Positions 54,037-63,176 of a stretch of 64,000 bases of DNA are shown here, piece after piece. The stretch is from JAABRB01 sp963735025. Lineage in GTDB: Bacteria > Pseudomonadota > Gammaproteobacteria > Burkholderiales > SG8-39. Both the position numbers and the translations under genes were made by a program. Location: positions 1 to 64,000 of the forward strand of contig CAVTJG010000012.1 of NCBI GenBank assembly GCA_963735025.1, given 5' to 3'. A model generated the notes under the pieces. It was not told where the DNA came from and did no database searches. It worked only from the letters and a program-made list of their open reading frames with translations. Position 1 is the stretch's first letter, and every line of letters starts with the position of its first letter.

Positions 54037-55008
54037 ATGAAAGCGAAGTGGATCCTGGCAGGATTGGCATTGCTCGCGACGACACTTTCGGGTGCGAACG
54101 CCCAGAGTCCCGCACCGATACGCATTGGCGTTGCGACCAGCGGCGGAACCACGCTGCCCGCGCTCGTGATCAGTCAGCAGAAGCTCGACGAGAAGCACGG
54201 CGTGAAGATCGAGTGGGTGCGCCTGAATCAGGGCGCGCTGCAAAAGGCGTTCGCCCTGCACCAGTTCGACGTATCCTTCGCCGAGGTTGCTTCCGATCTG
54301 ATCCGGCTGCGCGGACACGGCGACAAGGTGACGAGTTTCTACTGCGGAATCATGGCGAACGTCTATGCGGTGACCAAGCACGACGCGCCGTACAAGACCT
54401 TCGGCGATCTCAAGGGAAAGAAAGTCGGGCTATACAGCCTGACCTCGAGCTCGACCGCGGCGTTGGTGAAGATCGTACGCGATAAATGGAAGTTGGATCT
54501 CCGGAAGGACTTCGAGATCGTGGTGTCGCCTCCACCGGTCCTGGCAGGATTGCTACAAAAGGGCGAGATCGAGGCCATGATCAACGTCGATCCTCTGGTG
54601 CTGCGCGTGCTCGAATCGGGCGGCTACAGGCAGATCATGGACCTCGACGCGGAATGGCAGGCGCTTTCCGGCTCACGGCTGCTGGTGACGACGCTTGCGA
54701 CCTGGGACGAATATGCAAAGGCAAACCCGGACACTATTCGGCGTTTGGTTCGCGCCTACCGCGAGGCGGTGGACTACATTGCCTCACATCCGGAGGTCTA
54801 CGCCAGCACCGGCTTCATCAAGGCCTCCGGCATGAAGGAATCGCCCGAAGTCGCCGCGATGTTCAAGGAGAGATTCTCCAAGCTCTACACCGGGAAGTGG
54901 AACCAGGAGCTCATCAACGCCAACAAGGCGGTCTTCGAAGTCGCCATCGAGATGGGCAATCTCCAGTCGATCCCGGACGACTGGTACACATTCCAGTTCG
55001 CGAACTGA
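54037..55008 (+). CDS. ABC transporter substrate-binding protein (SsuA/TauA/NMT1-like)
   Basis: 323 aa. Signal peptide MKAKWILAGLALLATTLSGANAQS. The mature protein begins IRIGVATSGGTTLPALVISQQ and has the lobed layout of the NMT1/SsuA group (FEIVVSPPPVLAGLLQKGEIEAMINVDP). It captures an organic anion in the periplasm for the permease at 56684 and ATPase at 57473. Position inside the oxygenase operon suggests the ligand is the oxygenase substrate. AAAGGAGA precedes the ATG. Confidence 0.9.
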   Translation: MKAKWILAGLALLATTLSGANAQSPAPIRIGVATSGGTTLPALVISQQKLDEKHGVKIEWVRLNQGALQKAFALHQFDVSFAEVASDLIRLRGHGDKVTSFYCGIMANVYAVTKHDAPYKTFGDLKGKKVGLYSLTSSSTAALVKIVRDKWKLDLRKDFEIVVSPPPVLAGLLQKGEIEAMINVDPLVLRVLESGGYRQIMDLDAEWQALSGSRLLVTTLATWDEYAKANPDTIRRLVRAYREAVDYIASHPEVYASTGFIKASGMKESPEVAAMFKERFSKLYTGKWNQELINANKAVFEVAIEMGNLQSIPDDWYTFQFAN

Positions 55009-55032
55009 GCACCAACTGAGCGGGGAACGAGG

Positions 55033-56649
55033 ATGAAGAACGATATGGGTCGGCGCGTCGTCCAGGACATGCGCGACTGGATCTCCTGGCTGGAGGACGA
55101 GGGCCAGCTCTCCCGAGTCACAGCACCAGTGCATTGGAACGAGGAAATGGGCACCATAGCCCGGCGTGCCTACGACGTCTATGGCGACGCGAGTCCCGCG
55201 ATGCTGTTCGAGAACATCCGGGACTACCCTGCACCTGGACCTTCGCAGGTGTTCCTCGGGCAGTTCCGATCTTACGCACGGGTGGCGATGATGTTCGGTC
55301 TCGATCCGCGCACCGCCCAGCGCCGCGACATCATCGCGCGCTACCGCGAATGCATGCGCCACCTGGTGCCGCGCCAGCTCGTCGCCACCGGCCCCTGCAA
55401 GGAAGTGATCAAGAAGGGCCAAGACATCAATCTGCTCGAGTTTCCCGTGCCGATGTGGCACCGGCGCGACGGCGGCCGTTATATCGGCACCATGCACGGA
55501 GTAGTCACGAAGGATCTCAATTCGGACTGGGTCAACGTCGGGCTGTATCGCGTCATGATCCTCGACAAGAACCGGCTTGCCGTCTATTTGCGACCCGGCC
55601 GTCAGCACATCGGGCAGCAGTTCCTCGCGTACCGGGACGCAGGCAAGAAGATGCCTGTGGCACTCATCATCGGGCTGGAGCCCTCGCTACCCTTCTGCTT
55701 CAGCACGGGCATTCCCCGCATGGTTTGCGAGTACGACGTGGCTGGCGCGGTTCGCGGGGCGCCGCTCGAGGTGGTCAGGGGCGAGACCGTGGACCTGCCC
55801 GTGCCCGCGCGCACGGAGATCGTGGTCGAGGGTTTTATCGACCCGTCTGAGACCGCGCCCGAAGGACCGTTCGGTGAATATCCCGGGTACTACGGGGAAG
55901 TTCCGGGCCGCTCCCCCGTGATGCACGTCACCGCGGTCACGCATCGCAAGAATCCGATATTTCAGGGCTCGCTCGAAGGCCATCCGATCAACGAAAGCCA
56001 CGTGATGGCCTCGGTGAGCAAGACGGCCACGGCCTGGGAGGCGCTGGAGAACGCGGGGATCACCGGAATCCGCGACGTGGCGACTCTGCCGGAGAGCGGC
56101 TCGGCGCACATCGTCGTGTCCTGCAAGATGAGCGTGGCCGGCCAGCCGGATTGGATCTGCTCCGTGCTCTGGGGCCAGTCGAACGCCACCTGGCACTGGA
56201 AGCACGTGATCGTCGTGGACGAGGACATCGACCCGTGGGATCCGCAAATGGTCACCTGGGCGATTTCGTGGCGCGTGAAGGCCACGGAGGACATCAAGAT
56301 CTGGCCGCGCCACCGCGGATCGCCCATCGACCCGAGAGCCGCGCCGGAGGAGAAGGGATACTGGGATCGGGTGCTGATCGACGCGACGCGCCCGTTCAAC
56401 TGGGCGCCGCGCGAGATCTGGGGCAGCGAAGGCGTCAACAAGGGCGCGCCGCAGAAGTTTCCGCCGACGACCATTCCCGATCCGAGCCAGATCAAGCTGG
56501 TGAACGCGCGCTGGAACGAGCTCGGTATCACGCCGACGACACACTACATCGGTACGCCCCAGGGGATGATGCGGGTCTGGTGGGAAGACCCGGACAACGC
56601 CGCCGACGGCGGTGCGGGCGCGGCCCTCGGCGACCAGAGCGGCATGTAG
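55033..56649 (+). CDS. UbiD-family (de)carboxylase
   Basis: 538 aa. The family hallmark EGPFGEYPGYYGEVPG carries the catalytic Glu at about 282. Supporting patterns are RDWISWLEDEGQLSRV at the start, NLLEFPVPMWHRRDGGRYIGT, and ESHVMASVSKTATAWEALE. UbiD enzymes use prenylated FMN, made by UbiX (not in this window), to remove or add a carboxyl group on aromatic or alpha,beta-unsaturated acids. Here it sits between ABC importer genes and 1 kb after the dioxygenase, so it should act on the same imported compound. Cytosolic. A run of short gaps (24-34 bases) supports cotranscription. Confidence 0.92.
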   Translation: MKNDMGRRVVQDMRDWISWLEDEGQLSRVTAPVHWNEEMGTIARRAYDVYGDASPAMLFENIRDYPAPGPSQVFLGQFRSYARVAMMFGLDPRTAQRRDIIARYRECMRHLVPRQLVATGPCKEVIKKGQDINLLEFPVPMWHRRDGGRYIGTMHGVVTKDLNSDWVNVGLYRVMILDKNRLAVYLRPGRQHIGQQFLAYRDAGKKMPVALIIGLEPSLPFCFSTGIPRMVCEYDVAGAVRGAPLEVVRGETVDLPVPARTEIVVEGFIDPSETAPEGPFGEYPGYYGEVPGRSPVMHVTAVTHRKNPIFQGSLEGHPINESHVMASVSKTATAWEALENAGITGIRDVATLPESGSAHIVVSCKMSVAGQPDWICSVLWGQSNATWHWKHVIVVDEDIDPWDPQMVTWAISWRVKATEDIKIWPRHRGSPIDPRAAPEEKGYWDRVLIDATRPFNWAPREIWGSEGVNKGAPQKFPPTTIPDPSQIKLVNARWNELGITPTTHYIGTPQGMMRVWWEDPDNAADGGAGAALGDQSGM

Positions 56650-56683
56650 CTGGGCTGGAGACAGACGGCGGGGATGCTTGCGC

Positions 56684-57466
56684 ATGGGTCGCGTGCTTCG
56701 GAGCCCGTATTTCCTCTATCTGCTTTCGGCTCTCACCTTTCTTGCCGCGTGGTGGATCGCGGCGCTGGTTGCGGCCGGCGCCGGATACAGCAACATCCTC
56801 CCTTCGCCCGCGACCGTATGGGACGCAGTAGTGGTCTTGGGAAAGGACGGCGAGATCCTGCGGCACCTGCCGCTGACGCTGGGCCGGGTCTTCGCGGGAT
56901 TTCTCCTCGCCGAGCTGTTCGGCATCGTCATAGGCACGGCGATGGGCCTGAACCACCGGCTTGAGACGCTGATGGACGGCTGGATCATGATTCTGCTGAC
57001 CATCCCCAGCCTCGCCTACGCGATATTCGCGCTGCTGGCATTCGGACTGTCCGAGACGGCAATCGTAATCGCGATCGCCGCGACCACCCTGCCCTATGTC
57101 GTCGTCACGATCTGGGGCGGGGTAAAGGCCGTGGATGTCGGGCTTCTGGACATGGCGCGCGCTTTCCGCGTCCGGCGCGGCAAAGTCTTGCGCAAGGTGG
57201 TGCTTCCTCAGATCATGCCCTACATCTTCTCTTCTTCCCGCTACGGCATCGGCATCGCCTGGAAGATCGCAGTGGTCGTGGAACTGATGGGGGCCAGCCG
57301 TGGCGTCGGCTACATGCTCAATTACTCCTTCGGCCTATTCTCCATGCCGCACGTCCTCGCCTGGACGGCGATCGTCGTCGTTGTGATGCTGTTCATTGAA
57401 CTCGTGGTCATACGCCTCATAGAAGAGCGCGTGCTCGCATGGCGGCCCAAGGCCGCTCTGCAATAA
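56684..57466 (+). CDS. ABC transporter permease (SsuC/TauC-like)
   Basis: 260 aa with six membrane segments. It has the BPD_transp_1 EAA-type loop (VDVGLLDMARAFRVRRGKVLRKVVLPQIMPYI, residues 150-180), where the ATPase docks. The start at 56684 gives the normal N-terminus; the longer open frame from 56612 overlaps the end of ubiD. It forms the membrane channel for the importer with genes 54037 and 57473. Confidence 0.9.
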   Translation: MGRVLRSPYFLYLLSALTFLAAWWIAALVAAGAGYSNILPSPATVWDAVVVLGKDGEILRHLPLTLGRVFAGFLLAELFGIVIGTAMGLNHRLETLMDGWIMILLTIPSLAYAIFALLAFGLSETAIVIAIAATTLPYVVVTIWGGVKAVDVGLLDMARAFRVRRGKVLRKVVLPQIMPYIFSSSRYGIGIAWKIAVVVELMGASRGVGYMLNYSFGLFSMPHVLAWTAIVVVVMLFIELVVIRLIEERVLAWRPKAALQ

Positions 57467-57472
57467 GCTCAC

Positions 57473-58255
57473 GTGTATCCGATTCGCGTCGAAGGGCTGA
57501 GCTTGAGCTTTCCCGGCCGGGACGGCGCGCGCCTGCCCGTGCTCGACAACATCAGTTTCAACGTCGAGCCGGGCGAATTCGTCAGCTTGCTGGGACCCTC
57601 GGGTTGCGGAAAATCCACGCTGCTGAACATAGCGGCCGGCCTGCTTGCCCCCGACAACGGTGTCATGCGCATCGGTGAGCTCGCACTCCGGCCTGGTGTC
57701 CGGATTCAACCACCCAACGTGGGTTACGTTTTTCAAAGCCCGCGCCTGCTCAACTGGCTGACGGTATTCGAGAACGTCGCGCTTGTTCTCGAGGCTGCTG
57801 GCACGCCCCGTGAAAAGTGGGACGAGATCATCGACTATCACCTGGGCCTGGTGGGTTTGCTCGATTTCAAGCACAAGCATCCCCTGGAACTCTCGGGTGG
57901 CATGCAGCACCGGGTCGCGCTGGTGCGAGCATTGGCGATCGAGCCTCAGATCATCCTAATGGATGAACCCCTCGGCGCGCTGGATGCGATCACCGCCCAC
58001 AGGGTGCGCCAGGATCTCATCCGCCTGTGGCAGGCCTCCGGCGCCACGGTACTCTACGTCACACACAACATAGCGGAAGCCGTCCATCTGTCGGATCGGG
58101 TGCTCCTACTCTACGATCGACCCACCAGCGTCTACCGCGAAATTCCCATATCGGTCGAGCGACCGCGCCGGCTTACGGACCCCCGGCTCCTGGAACTGGA
58201 GAGTTCGATCACCCAGGACTTTTTCGCCAATGTGATCAAGTCGCCAGCGCAATAG
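57473..58255 (+). CDS. ABC transporter ATP-binding protein (SsuB/TauB-like)
   Basis: 260 aa. Walker A GPSGCGKST (about 41-49), Q-loop VFQSPRLLNWLTV, signature LSGGMQHRVALVRAL, Walker B IILMDEPLGALD and switch His in YVTHNIAEAV. It powers the importer formed with the preceding permease, six bases upstream. The start is GTG. Last gene of the operon. Confidence 0.93.
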   Translation: MYPIRVEGLSLSFPGRDGARLPVLDNISFNVEPGEFVSLLGPSGCGKSTLLNIAAGLLAPDNGVMRIGELALRPGVRIQPPNVGYVFQSPRLLNWLTVFENVALVLEAAGTPREKWDEIIDYHLGLVGLLDFKHKHPLELSGGMQHRVALVRALAIEPQIILMDEPLGALDAITAHRVRQDLIRLWQASGATVLYVTHNIAEAVHLSDRVLLLYDRPTSVYREIPISVERPRRLTDPRLLELESSITQDFFANVIKSPAQ

Positions 58256-58616
58256 CTTGCCCTGGCGCGCGCCGGACCACGGATCACGAAACATTCGGAA
58301 CGCCCATTTGCGACCCCGATATCGCTGCGAGCATTCGCGGCGATCCGGCAGACTGGCGCCCCGTAAGCGTACGAGGGCCCTCGCACGAATCTGCTTTCGA
58401 CCGACGGCGCAACCGATTCCCGGAAAGAAATCAATGCGTGCGCCGATTCGGCTCGCGTAACGTCGCAGAAATACGCGGTAATCGTATGCCACGGTCATAT
58501 GGCGAAACGTGCAATCGTTCCACACAGTTAACAAGAGTTTTCATTTCCGGGAAACCCGAAGCGGTACGCTCGATCCATACACGACGGCTTGGACGATCAC
58601 AAAAGGAGGAGCGCGC
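58256..58616. other. Gene-less stretch after the ABC ATPase
   Basis: 360 bases between the operon end and the small Rmf-like gene. No supported frame or clear terminator hairpin. It should contain the promoter of the small gene, but no good boxes were identified. Confidence 0.35.
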
Positions 58617-58889
58617 GTGTTCAGTGATCTGGAAGACCGGGCATTTCTGCTCGGACGGCGAATGGCCGAGACCGCTTTCACCATGGACGACAACCCGTTC
58701 GCGAATCTCCAGCCGCGGCTGGCGCGCAAATGGCTCGACGGCTTCGTGTCCGAGACTGCATTGCACAGCAAGACGGGCTGGCTGGGACATGAAGCACAGC
58801 ACCCCCACTCGGATGCGCACGATCTCAAGCGTGTCGAAAAACCGGCACGCGGGGCAAGCATTCTCGGAGCCGTTCACGCACCGGTCTGA
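58617..58889 (+). CDS. Small Rmf/CrpP-like protein
   Basis: 90 aa. The core AFLLGRRMAE followed by NPFANLQPRLARKWLDGF resembles the ribosome modulation factor / CrpP pattern (a helix, an NP-turn, then an LxxxWLxGW-like helix), which in Rmf binds the 30S subunit during stationary phase. The start is GTG at 58617, chosen because AAAGGAGGA lies just before it; the frame extends to 58509 without support. The last 35 residues (GHEAQHPHSDAHD and on) are not part of the family and may be poorly conserved. Confidence 0.5.
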   Translation: MFSDLEDRAFLLGRRMAETAFTMDDNPFANLQPRLARKWLDGFVSETALHSKTGWLGHEAQHPHSDAHDLKRVEKPARGASILGAVHAPV

Positions 58890-58918
58890 GGCCCCTGCCC
58901 GCTCGGCGTCTCCCCACG

Positions 58919-60361
58919 TCAGAGAATCGGCCCGAGCGTCGCCAGCGCGTTGTTCCAGAGACGTCTCGGCAGGGACCAGGACTGCACGGCGCCCCGCCCC
59001 ACCGGGCGCGACTTGGCGATGTACTCCCGCTGCCGCGTCCGCACCGCTGCCGTCAGCTCGGCATCCACGAACAGGATATTGTTCTCGTAGTTGAGATCAA
59101 AACTGCGTCGATCCATGTTCGCGGAGCCGATCAGGGTGAGATCCTCGTCGACCGTGAGGGATTTGGTGTGCAGCAGCCCGCCTTCGTATTCGTGGATGTC
59201 GATCCCCGCATCGAGCAACCCGGCATAGTAGCTGCGGCTCGCGCCGCCCACGATCCACGAGTCGTTCCGGGCCGGAAAGACAATGGTCGTCTTTACGCCC
59301 CGATACGCGGCCGCGCATAGCGCGATCTGCAACGACTCGTTCGGCACGTAGTAAGGCGTGGAGACGACGAGCTCGCGGCGCGCGGCGTAGATCAGCGACT
59401 CGAACATCTCCGGCATGGCCGAGTACCGGACCGTGGGACCGGTTCCGATCACCTGCGCGGCAAACCCCTCCCTTGACGCCACGATCGGCTCCCTGAGGAG
59501 CGCATCGAGGTCTTCTCCGGTGTACGCCATCCAGTCGCTGGCGAAGAGGTGCTGATTCTGACGTGCAATCGGCCCCTCGAACCGGATGACCGCGTCTACC
59601 CATGGGGCGTACTTGGGCTTCACGCGAAATTCCGGGTCGGCGCAGTTCTGGCTGCCGCAGTAGGTGATGCGCCCGTCGATGACGACGATCTTGCGGTGAT
59701 TTCGCAGGTCGATTCGTCCTTTCAGGGGCCGAAGCAGCGGGTTGCCGATGGGCAACGCGCGGGCGACGCGGACGCCCGCGTCCTGCAGGGAAGACCAGTG
59801 CTTCGACCGGATCAAGATCCGGGAGCCGAGATCGTCCGCGATTGCCCGGCATGTCACGCCGCGCGCGGCGGCACGCTTGAGCGCTTCGGTGACCTTGAGG
59901 CCGTTCCCATCGGGCAACCAGATATAAAAGAGGAGATGAACATGGTCGCGCGCCGATTCGATGTCCGCAACCATGGCATCGATCGTCGCATTGGAATCTG
60001 CGAGCAGACGGCCAGAGTTGCCCCCGATCGGCTGGAACCCGCTGATCGAGTGACCGACGCGGAAAAGCGGCTCGTGACGTTGCGGCACCACGGCCCGAAC
60101 GTTCTTCTCGCTTCCGAGCGCGGGTCCCGCGATCGGCGGCATCCGCTCGAGCACCGCGCGAATGCGCGCGACGCGGCGCCGGCCGATGTTCACTTCCCCG
60201 AAAAGGATGTAGGCCAAGACGCCCAGAAACGGCAGCGCGGCAATGACTGCCGCCCAGGCAATCCGGGAAGCCGGCTCGCGGTTCGGTCGGAGCATGACTC
60301 GCACGATCACCACCGCCTCGAGGATGATGTGCGCTGCGACAATCAGCGATACGCCGTTCAT
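58919..60361 (-). CDS. Cardiolipin synthase-like phospholipase D protein
   Basis: 480 aa. Two N-terminal membrane helices (about 1-60) are followed by two phospholipase D domains with HxKxxxxD motifs: HRKIVVIDGRITYCGSQN near residue 230 and HTKSLTVDEDLTLIGSANMD near 400. This is the bacterial cardiolipin synthase architecture and length (Cls, about 485 aa). The start is at 60361; the upstream frame to 60451 overlaps the MarC gene and has no signal. Third gene of a chaA-marC-cls run on the minus strand. Confidence 0.92.
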   Translation of the reverse strand: MNGVSLIVAAHIILEAVVIVRVMLRPNREPASRIAWAAVIAALPFLGVLAYILFGEVNIGRRRVARIRAVLERMPPIAGPALGSEKNVRAVVPQRHEPLFRVGHSISGFQPIGGNSGRLLADSNATIDAMVADIESARDHVHLLFYIWLPDGNGLKVTEALKRAAARGVTCRAIADDLGSRILIRSKHWSSLQDAGVRVARALPIGNPLLRPLKGRIDLRNHRKIVVIDGRITYCGSQNCADPEFRVKPKYAPWVDAVIRFEGPIARQNQHLFASDWMAYTGEDLDALLREPIVASREGFAAQVIGTGPTVRYSAMPEMFESLIYAARRELVVSTPYYVPNESLQIALCAAAYRGVKTTIVFPARNDSWIVGGASRSYYAGLLDAGIDIHEYEGGLLHTKSLTVDEDLTLIGSANMDRRSFDLNYENNILFVDAELTAAVRTRQREYIAKSRPVGRGAVQSWSLPRRLWNNALATLGPIL

Positions 60362-60425
60362 CGACTCGGATCCAAGCCAGGCGCCGCAACGATTCGTCCG
60401 GTGCATTGCGCGCAGGACATTGTCT

Positions 60426-61043
60426 CTAGGACTTCCAGAGCACGCGTACACCGGCGAAAATCATCTCCACAGCGATCGCGGAGAGGATGATTCCCATCAC
60501 CCGAGTGATGATGTTCATGCCCGCCGTTCCGAGCAGATTCGACGCCGGCACGGCCAGCCGCATGCCCAGGAACAGCAGCACCGCCATGACCACCACGACC
60601 CCGATCAGTCCGGCGTATGCCATGCCGCCGTGCGCGTCGTGCGCGAACACGATCACCGTCGCGATGGCTCCGGGACCGGCCAGCAGCGGCAGCGCAAGCG
60701 GATAGACCGCCGGACTTTCCTTCGCCCCGGGATCAGCGTCGGCATTGTGGTGCATGCCACTCGGCTTGGCGTGGAGTAGCGAATAGGCGATCGAGAGAAT
60801 GATGAGTCCGCCTGCGGTGCGCAAACCAGCCACGGAAATTCCGAATGCCGCAAGCAGCTCCGCGCCAATCAGAATGCACCCGCTCAAGATCGCCGCCACC
60901 GCGATGGCGGCCACCAGCGCTATGCGCGCGCGATCCGCGGGAGATTTTCCGTCCGTCACGGACAGAAAGATCGGCATGTTGCCGATCGGATTCATGATCG
61001 CGAATAGCGCTGCGAAAGACTTCACGAGCTCGGACCAGTCCAC
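60426..61043 (-). CDS. MarC/UPF0056-family inner membrane protein
   Basis: 205 aa, six membrane helices. The family start FAALFAIMNPIGNMPIFLSVT and GLIILSIAYSLLHAK, PLALPLLAGPGAIATVI are typical of MarC-like proteins. The function is not established; despite the name the family is not a proven antibiotic transporter. It starts nine bases after the ChaA stop, so they are likely cotranscribed. Confidence 0.92.
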   Translation of the reverse strand: MDWSELVKSFAALFAIMNPIGNMPIFLSVTDGKSPADRARIALVAAIAVAAILSGCILIGAELLAAFGISVAGLRTAGGLIILSIAYSLLHAKPSGMHHNADADPGAKESPAVYPLALPLLAGPGAIATVIVFAHDAHGGMAYAGLIGVVVVMAVLLFLGMRLAVPASNLLGTAGMNIITRVMGIILSAIAVEMIFAGVRVLWKS

Positions 61044-61052
61044 CAGGCAACC

Positions 61053-62213
61053 TCAAGGATTGAAGATGAGCACGACGTAGGCGAGAAACAGCACGAAGTG
61101 TACGGCGCCCTGGAGAACGTTCGTTCTGCCCCCCGAGAAGGTGAGCGCACAGACCGCCAGGGTGAGGATCAACAGGACCGTCTCGACCGGGTCGAGACCG
61201 AGCTCGACGCTCTTGCCGGTGAAGAGTCCGATCGTGAGGATCGCGGGAACGGTCAGGCCGATCGTCGCGAGCGCGGATCCGAGCAGGATGTTCACCGCGC
61301 GTTGCAGCCGGTTGCCGAGGGCCGCACGAAGCGCGCTGAGCCCCTCAGGGCTCAGCACGAGAATCGCGATAACCATGCCACCGAGCGCCACTGGCGCCCC
61401 TTGCGCTTCCGTCACGAAATCCACGAATATCGCGAGCTTCTTCGAGAGCAGGACCACGGGAAGAATGGTCAGGACCAGAAGAATCCCGTGATAGGGCACG
61501 GACCTGGTATCGTGATGGCCGGGCTCGTGGCTCGCTTCCACGTGCGCAAGGGGATCATGCGGCGGAACCGTCGAATCGCCGCGAGCGTCCGGCTGCATGA
61601 AATGCCGCTTGTGGCGCACCGTTTGGATCACCAGAAAGACGCCATAGAGCACGATCGTGCTCGACGCGAAGAACACGGCCTGAACCGGCGTGAACGCAGG
61701 CAGCTCCGTCGAGCGGGTGAAATTGGGCAGGACCAGAGTGAGAACCGTCAACGGAATAATCACTGCGAGGAAGGCCTTTGCCCCCTCGAGGTTGTAGTGC
61801 TGCTCGCGATGCTTGATCGCGCCGACTATCAGTGCGATACCGACCATGCCGTTGAGGATGATCATCATCACCGCGAACATCGTGTCGCGGGCAAGTGCCG
61901 GCTCGTTCTCGCCCAGGAGCATGATCGACGCGATGAGCGAGACTTCGATGCTGATCACCGCGAGCGTCAGAACGAGCGTGCCGTAAGGCTCGCCGAGAAT
62001 CTCGGCAAGACAATCGGCGTGTCGAACCACCCCGAAGGCGCACCACAGCATTGCGCCGAAGACCAGGAGGAACAGGGCGCCTGTCCTGACGTCCAACTCG
62101 GGCGTTCCCGGCAACGCGTCGGGAAAGGCGTAGAACGCGGCCGTGACGATTGCACCGAAGAGGAATGCGCTCTCGGTCCGCGCAGTCCGCAAGGACGACC
62201 GGGCAATGCTCAT
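61053..62213 (-). CDS. chaA: Calcium/sodium:proton antiporter ChaA-like
   Basis: 386 aa, about eleven membrane helices. The two CaCA-type acidic repeats are seen in LAVISIEVSLIASIMLLGE and VALGGMVIAILVLSPEGLSALRAALGNRLQRAVNILLGSALATIGLTVP, fitting ChaA. A His-rich cytosolic loop (PHDPLAHVEASHEPGHHD) lies between the halves. It exports Ca2+ or Na+ in exchange for protons, for example under salt or alkaline stress. First gene of the chaA-marC-cls run. Confidence 0.9.
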   Translation of the reverse strand: MSIARSSLRTARTESAFLFGAIVTAAFYAFPDALPGTPELDVRTGALFLLVFGAMLWCAFGVVRHADCLAEILGEPYGTLVLTLAVISIEVSLIASIMLLGENEPALARDTMFAVMMIILNGMVGIALIVGAIKHREQHYNLEGAKAFLAVIIPLTVLTLVLPNFTRSTELPAFTPVQAVFFASSTIVLYGVFLVIQTVRHKRHFMQPDARGDSTVPPHDPLAHVEASHEPGHHDTRSVPYHGILLVLTILPVVLLSKKLAIFVDFVTEAQGAPVALGGMVIAILVLSPEGLSALRAALGNRLQRAVNILLGSALATIGLTVPAILTIGLFTGKSVELGLDPVETVLLILTLAVCALTFSGGRTNVLQGAVHFVLFLAYVVLIFNP

Positions 62214-62280
62214 GGCTCTTCTTTCAGCTCGGAGGTCAATCCGATTGCCCGGGCGGGGAAACTCGAATTCTTTCCGCTGC

Positions 62281-63126
62281 CTAGTCCTTCCGATCTAGCC
62301 GATTCCAGGGGGCAATGCGCGCCTCGATGCGTCGGAGCAACTCCGAGAACAGGATCCCCATCGTCATGAGCAGAATCACCGGGACCAAGGTCTTGTCCAT
62401 CTCGAAATTATGCGCGTAGCGCACGACCATGTAGCCCAGGCCGGAGATCGACGTGTAGAACTCGGCAATGATCATGCCGACCAGCCCGCGACCTAGAGCG
62501 AGACGGATGCCAGCTGCGATATAGGGCACTGCGGAGGGAAGCAGGACGTCAAACCACATTCGGCGCTCGGAGCTGTTGAATGACCGCGCCACCTCGAGCA
62601 GGCTTTTGTCGACGTTCTTGACGCCTTGGTAGGTATTGATGAGGATCGGAAAGACCGCAAAGAGAAACACCACCGTGACCTTGGCCTCGATCCGGATGCC
62701 CAGCCAAAGGACGAGCAACGGCACCAGCGCAACCATCGGCGTGCAATAGAGCGCGTTGACGTACATGTCGAGCGTCCAGTCGACCTTGGCGAATCGCGCC
62801 ATGATCAAACCGAGACCGACCCCGATAACGATCGCAAGCACAAGCCCGTAGACGAGGATCTGGATGCTCTGCTTCGCGTAGTGCCAGAGCTCGCCGCTTA
62901 CCGTGAGCTCGTAGAAAGCCTTGGCGATTGCAGAAGGGTATGAAAAGAAGATCGGGTCAATATACGGTCCCGCTGCTTCCCAGATCGCGAGCACGATGAT
63001 TGCCGAACCCAAGCGGTACGCGAGCGGGGTTTCGCGGAGACGACTCAGCAGACCGCCCGATTGCGGCGACCGGCTGACCGAATTGGTGCCCGTCGCCGCG
63101 GTCGTTGTCATGTTTTGATTGCTCAT
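62281..63126 (-). CDS. ABC transporter permease (SsuC/TauC-like), second importer
   Basis: 281 aa with six membrane segments. The EAA-type loop reads VDKSLLEVARSFNSSERRMWFDVLLPSAVPYI. The soluble N-terminal stretch of about 30 residues is longer than in the permease at 56684. It follows the binding protein gene by about 50 bases on the minus strand. The matching ATPase is not in view and may lie beyond the right edge. Confidence 0.9.
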   Translation of the reverse strand: MSNQNMTTTAATGTNSVSRSPQSGGLLSRLRETPLAYRLGSAIIVLAIWEAAGPYIDPIFFSYPSAIAKAFYELTVSGELWHYAKQSIQILVYGLVLAIVIGVGLGLIMARFAKVDWTLDMYVNALYCTPMVALVPLLVLWLGIRIEAKVTVVFLFAVFPILINTYQGVKNVDKSLLEVARSFNSSERRMWFDVLLPSAVPYIAAGIRLALGRGLVGMIIAEFYTSISGLGYMVVRYAHNFEMDKTLVPVILLMTMGILFSELLRRIEARIAPWNRLDRKD

Positions 63127-63176
63127 CGCTCGGGATTGTTCGGGTGCATTGCCATATCATCCGACTGTTGCGCTGC

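Noticed and set aside
61098..62369. 423-residue plus-strand frame opposite chaA
   Set aside because: Composition (runs of R, E, D, H, Q) is that of an antisense of membrane-protein codons; no ribosome site or domain.
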